Assembly (NCBI RefSeq): GCF_009649735.1
Contig: NZ_WJNH01000008.1
Location: 63,049 to 127,048, forward strand
Origin: Salinibacillus xinjiangensis
GTDB taxonomy: Bacteria; Bacillota; Bacilli; Bacillales; Alkalibacillaceae
Length of the DNA: 64,000 nucleotides
Direction of reading: 5' to 3'
The notes below the pieces were generated by a model. The model was not told the origin of the DNA. It was given only the letters and a program-made list of their open reading frames with translations, and ran no database searches. Below, one piece after another: positions 12,641 to 19,784 of this stretch (within the stretch, counting starts at the first letter, position 1; the number at the start of each line of letters is the position of its first letter). A program made the translations under genes and the position numbers.

Positions 12641-12978
12641 GCTAAAGTTGATCCTCTCGATGTTGAAATTCTGGTCTGTTTTGCTGAAGATAGGAGGATT
12701 TGCTAAAGTTTCAGGTTTTTATGCTAATGCTGGCTGGATGTTCGCTAAAGATCATGGCCAGCGTGCTAAAGATGGAGTAGATTATGTTGAAGTATAATCA
12801 GCGCCTTGTATATGCTAAAGTTCAACCTTGTTTTGCTGAAGATCCCTCCATTATGCTGAAGATATTCGTTTTTGCTAAAGTTTTAAGATTTCTTGCTAAA
12901 GTTGAATATAAATACGCTAATGATCAAAGTCCTCTTACTAAAGTTAAGGCGCATTATGCTAAAGACCACCACCTAAAG
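12641..12978. repeat. Array of about 16 degenerate 21-nt repeats, core GCTAAAGWT
   Basis: The core GCTAAAG (variants GCTGAAG, GTTGAAG, GCTAATG, ACTAAAG) starts at 12641, 12662, 12683, 12702, 12723, 12744, 12765, 12786, 12814, 12835, 12855, 12874, 12895, 12916, 12937 and 12958. Steps are 21 nt in most cases, with 19, 20 and one 28. The 12 bases between cores vary but are T-rich just before each core. In one + strand frame the later units read as seven-residue AKVxxxx/AEDxxxx repeats, but frame breaks and stops interrupt the first half. Bases 12493-12640 to the left hold nothing I recognise. Confidence 0.85.
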
Positions 12979-13003
12979 CCACTCCTCGCCCGGGTTCTAA
13001 TCA

Positions 13004-13034
13004 TAAAAAAAGCCCAAGGAAACATCCCTAGGCT
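13004..13034 (-). terminator. Terminator of thiT
   Basis: Minus strand AGCCTAGG and CCTTGGGCT arms form a hairpin followed by TTTTTTTAT, about 50 nt after the thiT stop. Confidence 0.8.
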
Positions 13035-13084
13035 TAAAAGTGTTTGAGTATGCCACATGATTAGAGCTCTGACCTGTGCGTTAA

Positions 13085-13672
13085 TTATGTTCTAGCCGTC
13101 ATGGCAAAAAAGTATTTTTTCGGAAGAGCAGGTATGAGTAAAATCAATAGGATAATACAAAATAGCGTGGATAAAGTCATGTACCCACCGTTATAGACTA
13201 GTGAGTAAATAACGACATTTTGATCTCCAGCAAATGAGGCAAAAAAGACAATGCCTGCAATGAAGTGACAAAGAAATCGTAAAAATCCGCCCAAAATTGT
13301 ACCTAAAATGACATAAATTATCCATTTAGTTCCATTCCCGTTTGTTATGCCATCTTTCACCTGTTTCGCAAAAATACCGGCAACCCCAACTAGTGTGAAG
13401 GCGAAAAAGTAATCGATAAACCCTTGAACCGGGTGATAAATAGAAGCTCCTAGTAAAATTTGCAGGCCACCGAATAGCAATCCGGATAGTAGACCACCTT
13501 TTAGTCCCCAACGAAATGCCATAATTAATACCGGTAGCATCCCGATGGAAACAGAACCACCTTGTGGCCAAAATCTTCCTGTTAAAAACCCTGATAATTC
13601 ATCTAGTAAAATAGCAAAAGCTGAAAAGATAGCCACTTCAACTAAAAATAAGACTTTTGATTGATTGGTCAA
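13085..13672 (-). CDS. thiT: ThiT/YuaJ thiamine transporter, S component of an ECF transporter
   Basis: Integral membrane substrate-binding component that captures thiamine and works with the shared EcfA/A'/T energising module encoded elsewhere. About six hydrophobic segments in 195 aa. The early WPQGGSVSIGMLPVLIMAFRWG stretch (shown in parts: WPQGGSVS, MLPVL) and HPVQGFIDYF are typical of ThiT. The start is a TTG at 13672 with AAGGAGG 8 nt upstream. The TPP riboswitch directly in front is independent support for the substrate. Confidence 0.93.
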   Translation of the reverse strand: MTNQSKVLFLVEVAIFSAFAILLDELSGFLTGRFWPQGGSVSIGMLPVLIMAFRWGLKGGLLSGLLFGGLQILLGASIYHPVQGFIDYFFAFTLVGVAGIFAKQVKDGITNGNGTKWIIYVILGTILGGFLRFLCHFIAGIVFFASFAGDQNVVIYSLVYNGGYMTLSTLFCIILLILLIPALPKKYFFAMTART

Positions 13673-13708
13673 GTGTAAAACCTCCTTTTTATTTTGTTCA
13701 TGGCATTA

Positions 13709-13750
13709 AAAAAAGCAAAGTATGGCGCAAGGACGCGCATACTTTGCTTT
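13709..13750 (-). terminator. Expression-platform terminator of the TPP riboswitch
   Basis: Minus strand AGCAAAGTATG and CATACTTTGCT arms, 11 bp with a GC-rich loop, run into TTTTTTT before thiT. It should form when TPP is bound and cut off thiT transcription. Confidence 0.88.
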
Positions 13751-13767
13751 GATCTTTATGTCCTTAA

Positions 13768-13858
13768 CACCACAATCCCTACGCAAGCACTAACTTTACA
13801 GGTTCAAAGGGTCAAGAACTCTAACGTTCAATCTCAGCCAATCGGCTCCCCTTTGTGG
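13768..13858 (-). promoter_or_regulatory. TPP riboswitch (THI element) of thiT
   Basis: Minus strand shows the conserved GGGGAGCC, CTGAGA, GACCCTTTGAACCTG and GTAGGGA blocks in order. A closing helix CCACAA/TTGTGG forms P1. These are the TPP-binding core elements. It controls thiT. Confidence 0.95.
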
Positions 13859-13883
13859 CAATACGTTATTCTCTTTTAATTAC

Positions 13884-13912
13884 AATATACTACGCAGCTT
13901 TTAATCTTACAA
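13884..13912 (-). promoter_or_regulatory. Promoter of the thiT leader
   Basis: Minus strand TTGTAA (13912-13907), 17 bp, TATATT (13889-13884), about 25 nt before the riboswitch and just after the ABC-F stop codon. Confidence 0.6.
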
Positions 13913-13919
13913 CCAAAAA

Positions 13920-15746
13920 TTACAACTTTCCCTGTTCCATTTCTCTCAATTCTTCCAATCGTCCCTTTAACTTTTTAATTTCTTGCAAATTAGACTCTAA
14001 ATCAATGGTTTCTTCTTCCTTCGACATCAATTCCACTAATTTTAGTTCTAATGTTTCACGCTCATTTTGAATCCAAAGCTGACCCTCTTCCATTTTATCC
14101 TTGATGTGTTTTAAATAGTGATCATAGTCACCATGATAATCGATGACTTCTCCATCATGTAAAGACAGGATGCGGTTCGCTACCTTTTTCGCAAAATAAC
14201 GATCATGCGTCACAATCATCATTGCACCAGGGTAGGACTGGATGACAGATTCAATATGCTCCCCTGTTTCAATATCCAAAAAATTCGTTAGCTCATCCAA
14301 CACTAATAGATTTGCCTTACTAAAATACAGTTTTATTAACGCCACTCTACATTTTTCACCCATGCTCAGGTTGCTTACTTTTTTATGCACGGTGTCTCGT
14401 CTAAACATGAATGAACCCAGGATTGTTCTGGCTTCCGTTTGGGTCATATTTGGTAGACGAAGTAGATTTTCAAGGATGGTTTCCTCGTCATTTAAAACGT
14501 CTAATTCCTGATCAAAATAGCCCACCTTTGTTTGGGGATTAATGGTCACAGAACCTTCATTCGGCTGCAATTGCTGCATTAATAGCCTTAATAAAGTCGA
14601 TTTCCCTGAGCCATTAGGACCTATAACCGCGACCCTGTCCTGGCGATTTAGGTTGAAATTGAAGTCTTTACATATTATCTTTTTACCGTATTGAAACGTT
14701 ACGTTATGAAACTGCAATAAAGACTTGCCCGAAAAACCACTACTATCTAAGGTGATATTCAGTTTTTTTTCATCCTTTGGTTTCCGAATCCCTTGACTTT
14801 CTAATCGCTCTAGTTCTGATTCTTTCGCCTTGTATCTTGATATATTCTTTTTTGCTTTTGATCTTAGAAAATCATCCTGCCCTGCAGCTTGGTGTGCTTT
14901 ATGGAACCACTGCTGATATCGTCGAATGGATTCTTGCAGCTCTTTCTTTTTGTTTTTGTATTTTTGATAGTTCTTTTCTTCTGTTTTCCGCTCAATTTCT
15001 TTTTGCTCTCTATAATTGGAATAGCCACCCGTATACAAGGTACTTCCACTTTGCCCTAAATCGACTATGGCATGGGCAGTTTGATCTAAAAAGTATCGAT
15101 CATGGGACACATATAAAATGGCTCCCGTATATTGATTCATCCAGTTTTCTAACCAGTCGATGGTTTCCTGGTCTAAATGATTTGTCGGTTCGTCCATTAT
15201 TATAAACTTCGGTGCCTTTAATAAGATCTTCGCAAGCTGCATCTTTGTTTTTTGTCCGCCGCTCAAAAGGTGAAAAGGTACATCCCAAATCGTTGAGTCG
15301 ATGTTTAACCTAGATAATAGTACGTCAGCTTCTAGCTCTCGGTCATATCCTCCAAGCTCTAAAAACATTTCGAAGCTACTCTGGTACTGTGCAAAAATAT
15401 GCTCATCTTGACTATGCTGTAATTTTGTTTCCAGCTCTTCTAAATCACTTTTAACCGAAAACCACTCTTCAAATTCACTTAACACAAAATTTTTGGCAGT
15501 AATGGTTTCGCTTACTACTGGAGATTGCTCTAACCATCCCCAACTTGAAATGGGAACTTCGCGGTAAATTTCTCCCGAATCAAATGGAAGTATGCCTGCT
15601 AAAACCTTTAGCAAGGTTGTTTTTCCAACCCCATTTCTTCCAAATAGAGCGATATGCTCCCCTTGTTTAATCTCTAGGTCAACATTTTCAAACAAAACTT
15701 CACCATTTATTTCTTTACTCAGTTTTTTCACTTTACAGATATACAT
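13920..15746 (-). CDS. ABC-F ATPase, antibiotic-resistance (ribosome protection) type
   Basis: Soluble twin-ATPase ABC-F protein, 608 aa, no membrane segments. Domain 1: Walker A GRNGVGKTTL, signature LLSGGQKTK, Walker B with DEPTNHLD. A basic interdomain linker follows, rich in K, Y and Q. Domain 2: GPNGSGKSTL, a degenerate signature LSMGEKCR, and Walker B LLVLDELTNFLD instead of DEPTNHLD. A coiled-coil tail of about 65 residues ends it. Proteins of this kind (VmlR, Vga, Lsa, Msr) rescue drug-bound ribosomes. The ATG at 15746 has GGAG 7 nt upstream; a longer reading frame lacks a ribosome site. The leader holds a terminator, typical for drug-induced ABC-F genes. The drug class cannot be told from sequence. 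Confidence 0.85.
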   Translation of the reverse strand: MYICKVKKLSKEINGEVLFENVDLEIKQGEHIALFGRNGVGKTTLLKVLAGILPFDSGEIYREVPISSWGWLEQSPVVSETITAKNFVLSEFEEWFSVKSDLEELETKLQHSQDEHIFAQYQSSFEMFLELGGYDRELEADVLLSRLNIDSTIWDVPFHLLSGGQKTKMQLAKILLKAPKFIIMDEPTNHLDQETIDWLENWMNQYTGAILYVSHDRYFLDQTAHAIVDLGQSGSTLYTGGYSNYREQKEIERKTEEKNYQKYKNKKKELQESIRRYQQWFHKAHQAAGQDDFLRSKAKKNISRYKAKESELERLESQGIRKPKDEKKLNITLDSSGFSGKSLLQFHNVTFQYGKKIICKDFNFNLNRQDRVAVIGPNGSGKSTLLRLLMQQLQPNEGSVTINPQTKVGYFDQELDVLNDEETILENLLRLPNMTQTEARTILGSFMFRRDTVHKKVSNLSMGEKCRVALIKLYFSKANLLVLDELTNFLDIETGEHIESVIQSYPGAMMIVTHDRYFAKKVANRILSLHDGEVIDYHGDYDHYLKHIKDKMEEGQLWIQNERETLELKLVELMSKEEETIDLESNLQEIKKLKGRLEELREMEQGKL

Positions 15747-15773
15747 AACATCACTCCAAGCACTTTTTTCCAA

Positions 15774-15799
15774 TAAAAAAAGCAGGCCTCTGCCTGCGG
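15774..15799 (-). terminator. Attenuator hairpin in the ABC-F leader
   Basis: Minus strand GCAGGC-AGAG-GCCTGC is followed at once by TTTTTTT, about 30 nt before the ABC-F start codon, so it would stop transcription before the gene. Its 5' arm (15799-15789, CCGCAGGCAGA) is complementary, with one bulged C, to an upstream leader segment at 15916-15907 (TCTGCCTCGG), which gives an alternative antiterminator helix. Confidence 0.75.
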
Positions 15800-15851
15800 A
15801 AACACGTTAACGGTATACTTAGAGTGAGCTTATTGTTACTTCAAAAGATCA

Positions 15852-15959
15852 TTAGCTTTTTTCATTTTGTTTATTTCCTTGGACACACGTATCCCGCAAA
15901 CATCTACCGAGGCAGATTTGCATGCTCATATCATTTAATTCATGAACGAGATTACGCAT
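15852..15959 (-). CDS. Possible 35-codon leader ORF upstream of the ABC-F gene
   Basis: A short open frame on the minus strand starts MRNLVHELND and ends QNEKS. It has no match to a leader peptide I know. Its codons 15-18 contain the antiterminator segment that can pair with the attenuator. The ribosome site AAGGA is only 2 nt from the ATG, which is too close for strong initiation. A six-codon frame starting MKDHA overlaps it. I infer a regulatory leader, not a functional protein, and remain unsure that it is translated. Confidence 0.35.
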   Translation of the reverse strand: MRNLVHELNDMSMQICLGRCLRDTCVQGNKQNEKS

Positions 15960-16033
15960 GATCCTTCATTGGCTTAAACAAAACCCCCTAAAACATATTA
16001 GTAAACTTATTAAACCACATTATTCCAGTTTTT

Positions 16034-17338
16034 TCAATCATCTTTAAGCAACATACGCATACCGAAAAATGCAGCCCATGGTTGTTTATTTTTAAAGTAA
16101 AATCGAATAGGCCGTTCTGTTGCTTTGACCACTAAGGTTTGCTCATCTGAAGCATAGGCATCATATACTTCATTATCTATGTGCACAATAGGAACATCAT
16201 GATCAAGTGTAATCTCTAGACGCATCCCTTCTTCAGATGAATAGGTACCCACTAGCCGTTCTAATTGCTTTATGGAAAGTGTGATTTCCGGCTCTTTTTC
16301 ATCTCTCTCCTCAAGAGGTAAACCTATAGCAGTATTCACAGCCTCTAGCCAAATATCTCCTGCCGCTACATTCGATACATTACTGAGGACCACTACCACC
16401 AATTCCTCCTCTGGAATAAATCCAAAATTAGAAGAGACACCAGGTTGACTACCTCCATGTTCAATAAGGGTTCTCCCGTGGTAATCTGGTGTTACCTTCA
16501 GACCATACCCATAATAACGGTTTCGACCAACTTTAGCATAAGGTTTTGACATTTTTCGAATCTGCTGGGGCGATATAATGGATGATTCACCAATCTTCCC
16601 CTTATTTAAATATAAATCTCCATATTCAAGCAAATCTAGGGCTGTAGAGCGTACCCCTCCACCCACTTCATAAACTCCTAGGGTTGGCCAGTCTTGTTCC
16701 TCATGTTGATTTTTTTCTTTGTTGTAAGTATAAGGCGTGGAAACCTGATTCAGCTTCTGTAACTCCTCAACACTTAATGTGGAGCGGTTCATTTCAAGCG
16801 GACTTAAAATTTCTTCTATAATATAACGTCGATAAAGCTTTCCTGATACCTTTTCAATAATTTCACCTAATAGGGAAAACATATCGTTCGAATAGCTAAA
16901 ATATTCTCCGGGCTTTCCCAGTAATGGGTGCTGATGCTCCATTAAAAAGTGTTTCTCATCCTTAAAGTGGTTTCGTTCTTCATTACGTTTAACAGGAGCT
17001 AATCCCGTGGTATGAGTTAAGAGATGGTGGACTTTTATTCCATCTGTATTTTCCATCCCCTTTATGTGAAAACCAGGTATATATTTCGTAATGGAATCAT
17101 CAATAGATAAAAAGCCTTGGTCGGCTAATTTTAATGTAGCTAAAGCCGTAAAGGATTTCGAAATGGAGGCTGTTCCGAACACGGTATTACTGTTCACTGG
17201 AGTTTGAGTTTGTAAATCTCCAACTCCAAAGCCTTGCTGATAAATCACAATTCCTTTTTGCATCACAGCAACAGCTGCTCCAACAATGTGTTCATTTTCC
17301 ATTCTAGTTTGCATTCGTTGTTCAAACAAAGACCACAT
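16034..17338 (-). CDS. Serine hydrolase of the beta-lactamase/PBP4* family
   Basis: 434 aa, class C beta-lactamase fold. The catalytic SxxK motif is SISK in FGTASISKSFTAL (about residue 60), the YxN-type motif is YSND (about 150), and a late EHGGSQPG matches the HxG motif. No signal peptide or membrane segment is visible, so it is probably cytoplasmic. Members include esterases, D-amino acid peptidases and PBP4*-like proteins, and the substrate cannot be predicted. About 110 extra residues follow the fold. I chose the ATG at 17338. An in-frame TTG 18 nt earlier has no ribosome site, but the ATG site is weak too. Confidence 0.85.
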   Translation of the reverse strand: MWSLFEQRMQTRMENEHIVGAAVAVMQKGIVIYQQGFGVGDLQTQTPVNSNTVFGTASISKSFTALATLKLADQGFLSIDDSITKYIPGFHIKGMENTDGIKVHHLLTHTTGLAPVKRNEERNHFKDEKHFLMEHQHPLLGKPGEYFSYSNDMFSLLGEIIEKVSGKLYRRYIIEEILSPLEMNRSTLSVEELQKLNQVSTPYTYNKEKNQHEEQDWPTLGVYEVGGGVRSTALDLLEYGDLYLNKGKIGESSIISPQQIRKMSKPYAKVGRNRYYGYGLKVTPDYHGRTLIEHGGSQPGVSSNFGFIPEEELVVVVLSNVSNVAAGDIWLEAVNTAIGLPLEERDEKEPEITLSIKQLERLVGTYSSEEGMRLEITLDHDVPIVHIDNEVYDAYASDEQTLVVKATERPIRFYFKNKQPWAAFFGMRMLLKDD

Positions 17339-17479
17339 GTCGTTACCACCAATCAATCATTAAATCTATATTAGTATTATCCTTGAACTTACATCCACAA
17401 TCAACAAAGGAAAATTTTAGACTTTTAAAGAATAGTTCTATTTTAGAAACAAATTCGAAAATAACGCTTTTGATAAATA

Positions 17480-17509
17480 TTGGCAAATAATATGATATGA
17501 TAGTATTAT
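17480..17509 (+). promoter_or_regulatory. Possible promoter of the HTH-TPR regulator gene
   Basis: TTGGCA, 18 bp, TATTAT, a little over 30 nt before the start codon. The surrounding AT-rich repeats (ATATGATATGATAG) leave other -10 choices. Confidence 0.45.
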
Positions 17510-17545
17510 ACTATTTTAAAAACAATAAGGCTTAGGATGATAAGA

Positions 17546-18805
17546 ATGTATCAAGGAAAACTGATTAAATACTATCGAACCAGAAAAGGAATGACACAAA
17601 AAGATCTGGCCTCAGGAATATGTTCTGTCTCCTATTTGAGTAAGATTGAAAATGAAACCATTGAACCGAGTAGTGATGTTTTGGAACTATTAAGCGAGCG
17701 GTTAAACATTAGCCTGGATTCTCAAGAGGAAAGTGTGGAAACCAGGCAAAGGATATTAGACTGGTATACATTTATAAAAGATAAGGACTTTGAAAAAGCA
17801 AGTGAAGAATATGATTATTTAAAAGATGTTTGCCTAGCGTCTGGTAGTCAAGAAATTAAAAATTTATTTTTTATTTTTGAATTTGGGTATCTAAATGTCT
17901 TTCAAAGTAATAATAAAAAGTTAACATTTCATTACCAGCAACTAGAAGATATGATGGACCTATTTAATAATGAATCCTTATATTATTTTTACAAATTTAA
18001 ATCGATGTACCAATATAATAAAAACGACTTATTAGGGGCCTTAAAATCTTTACAGAATGCTGAAGAGATTTATCCAAACCTTGATCAATATGACTTAAGT
18101 CTTTATTATAATCTTTCTGTATTTTATCGACGTACATATCAATTGTATAAATCTTTAATTTATGCAGAGAAATCATTACAAGATGCTCAAAATGCTATAG
18201 ATTACGAGATGATTACAAATTCACAAATATTAATTTCTGTAAATCATATCGGTGTTGGAGAATATCAATTAGCTGAAAAAGATTTGCTCAAATTAAAAAA
18301 ACAAAAAAAATACCTCAAACCTCATACAATAGCAACTATATTTCATAATCTGGGATACATTTATTACCAATGGAATCATTTAGAAAAAGCTATTGAGCAC
18401 TTAATGATTGCAGTTGATAACTATAAGAAAAATGAAGATAAAGTTGATTCCATTTACCTTCTTTGTCTAGTTTATTATACAAAAAAAGATATAAGTCAAC
18501 TTCGAAAGTCGCTTTCTTCTGGTCAATCATTATCTGAAGCAATTAATTCTCAAAAGTTTGTCTTTAAATTCTATATTCTTGAAAATAAATTAAATAAAAC
18601 CACCTTAGATGAGGGTTTTATTATGAAAATGGAAAAAGAAATTATTCCCTTTTTCACGAATTCAGGTGAGCATAATGAGATAATGCGACATTTGAAATTA
18701 CTTGGAGATATTTATTATGAGAAACGTCAATATAAAAAGGCTTCAGAATACTATAAACAAATCCACCACTTTTATACGAACACTTTCCGTTTAGAAGACT
18801 ACTAA
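17546..18805 (+). CDS. RNPP-type regulator: XRE HTH plus TPR repeats (NprR-like size)
   Basis: 419 aa. N-terminal XRE helix-turn-helix at about 5-60 (KGMTQKDLASGICSVSYLSK), then roughly 350 residues of helical TPR repeats with alternating YY/YF and small residues. Size and layout match NprR-type peptide-sensing regulators, in which the TPR groove binds an imported signal peptide. No short exported-peptide ORF is visible on either side, so its signal, if any, is encoded elsewhere or absent. Start at the second of two nearby ATG codons because TTAGGATGA sits at good spacing. The codons are strongly AT-rich. Confidence 0.85.
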   Translation: MYQGKLIKYYRTRKGMTQKDLASGICSVSYLSKIENETIEPSSDVLELLSERLNISLDSQEESVETRQRILDWYTFIKDKDFEKASEEYDYLKDVCLASGSQEIKNLFFIFEFGYLNVFQSNNKKLTFHYQQLEDMMDLFNNESLYYFYKFKSMYQYNKNDLLGALKSLQNAEEIYPNLDQYDLSLYYNLSVFYRRTYQLYKSLIYAEKSLQDAQNAIDYEMITNSQILISVNHIGVGEYQLAEKDLLKLKKQKKYLKPHTIATIFHNLGYIYYQWNHLEKAIEHLMIAVDNYKKNEDKVDSIYLLCLVYYTKKDISQLRKSLSSGQSLSEAINSQKFVFKFYILENKLNKTTLDEGFIMKMEKEIIPFFTNSGEHNEIMRHLKLLGDIYYEKRQYKKASEYYKQIHHFYTNTFRLEDY

Positions 18806-18819
18806 ATAATATACCCTTT

Positions 18820-18848
18820 AAGAGCCTTATTTTGGCTCTTATTTTTTA
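18820..18848 (+). terminator. Terminator of the HTH-TPR regulator gene
   Basis: AAGAGCC-TTATTTT-GGCTCTT followed by ATTTTTTAT, 15 nt after the stop codon. Confidence 0.85.
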
Positions 18849-18962
18849 TCTTCTCTAATAGGAATAACCTAATCTAGAGGAGAATATTATTATTAGAAGG
18901 TCTACTATGCGTTTTTAATTAATAGTTTTATTCGTGAAAAAGTAAATAACGAGGTGATTAAC

Positions 18963-19736
18963 ATGTCTAACACGGTACTTCTTTCAATTGAAGGTAAAAC
19001 AGCAACACTTACCTTGAACCGCCCCAAAAGTATGAATGCAATGGATGTAGAACTTTTAAAGACTTTACTAAGTAAAATTAAGGAGGTTAAGGAAAGTAAC
19101 GCTAATGTACTAGTAATCACTGGTGAAGGAAAAGCATTTTCTGCCGGTGGTGATATTAAAACCATGCTACAAGAATCAGATCCAGATGCCTTTCGTGGAA
19201 TCATGGCAACTATAAAGGAATTGATGTCCACGTTGTATACCCTTCCTTTAATTACAATCAGTGCAGTTAACGGTGCAGCTGCCGGTTTAGGTCTTAGTTT
19301 TGCATTAGCTAGCGACTACGTCATCGCTGATGAAAATGCAAAATTAGCCATGAACTTTATCGGAATTGGTTTAATGCCTGATGGTGGCGGCCACTTTTTT
19401 ATGCAGAATAGACTTGGTGAGGTTAAAGCTAAGCACGTGATTTGGGAAGGAAAGAAACTCACAGCTTCTGAGGCCTTAGAATTAGGCTTAGTTGATGGCG
19501 TAGCTCATGGTGACTTTAAGGAATTTGTTCAGCAAAAGGTGAATGCCTTACATCGTGCACCTGTCAAAGCGATGATTGAAACAAAGCTTCTTTATGCAAA
19601 ACAGAACCAACCTAAGTTATTAGAGGTACTTGATTCTGAAACAAATGGACAACAGGCTTTACGTAACACAAAGGATCACCAAGAAGGTGTACAAGCCTTT
19701 TTGGAGAAGCGAAATCCAAACTTTATTGGTGAGTAA
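18963..19736 (+). CDS. Enoyl-CoA hydratase/isomerase family protein
   Basis: 257 aa crotonase-fold protein. Oxyanion-hole segments are visible: GEGKAFSAGGDIKTM (about 55-70) and NGAAAGLGLSFALASDYVIA (about 103-122). In place of the two catalytic glutamates of classic hydratases the second region reads LMPDGGGHFF, with Asp at the second position, so the exact reaction (hydratase, isomerase, other) is open. Start at the ATG at 18963 with AGGTGA upstream; the GTG nine bases earlier overlaps that site. It stands alone and shares a two-way terminator with typA. Confidence 0.9.
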   Translation: MSNTVLLSIEGKTATLTLNRPKSMNAMDVELLKTLLSKIKEVKESNANVLVITGEGKAFSAGGDIKTMLQESDPDAFRGIMATIKELMSTLYTLPLITISAVNGAAAGLGLSFALASDYVIADENAKLAMNFIGIGLMPDGGGHFFMQNRLGEVKAKHVIWEGKKLTASEALELGLVDGVAHGDFKEFVQQKVNALHRAPVKAMIETKLLYAKQNQPKLLEVLDSETNGQQALRNTKDHQEGVQAFLEKRNPNFIGE

Positions 19737-19737
19737 T

Positions 19738-19784
19738 GAAAAAGGGCGTCACTCAATCATATGACTAAGTGACGCCCTTTTATA
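19738..19784. terminator. Bidirectional terminator between the enoyl-CoA hydratase gene and typA
   Basis: AAAGGGCGTCAC and GTGACGCCCTTT arms (12 bp) with T-rich tails on both strands, placed between two convergent stop codons. Confidence 0.92.

Noticed and set aside
12641..12978. CRISPR array
   Set aside because: Only 7-9 bases are conserved per unit, the period is 21 and there are no cas genes. Repeat and spacer lengths do not fit.
12784..13047. 87-codon + strand frame inside the 21-nt repeat array
   Set aside because: It has a GGAG six bases before the ATG, but its sequence is just the repeat read in one frame. The same repeat goes on upstream with stops and frame shifts, and the frame ends inside the thiT terminator. 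I treat it as repeat, not gene.
14777..15205. 142-codon frame opposite the ABC-F gene
   Set aside because: No ribosome site, composition follows the codon pattern of the opposite gene; a shadow frame.
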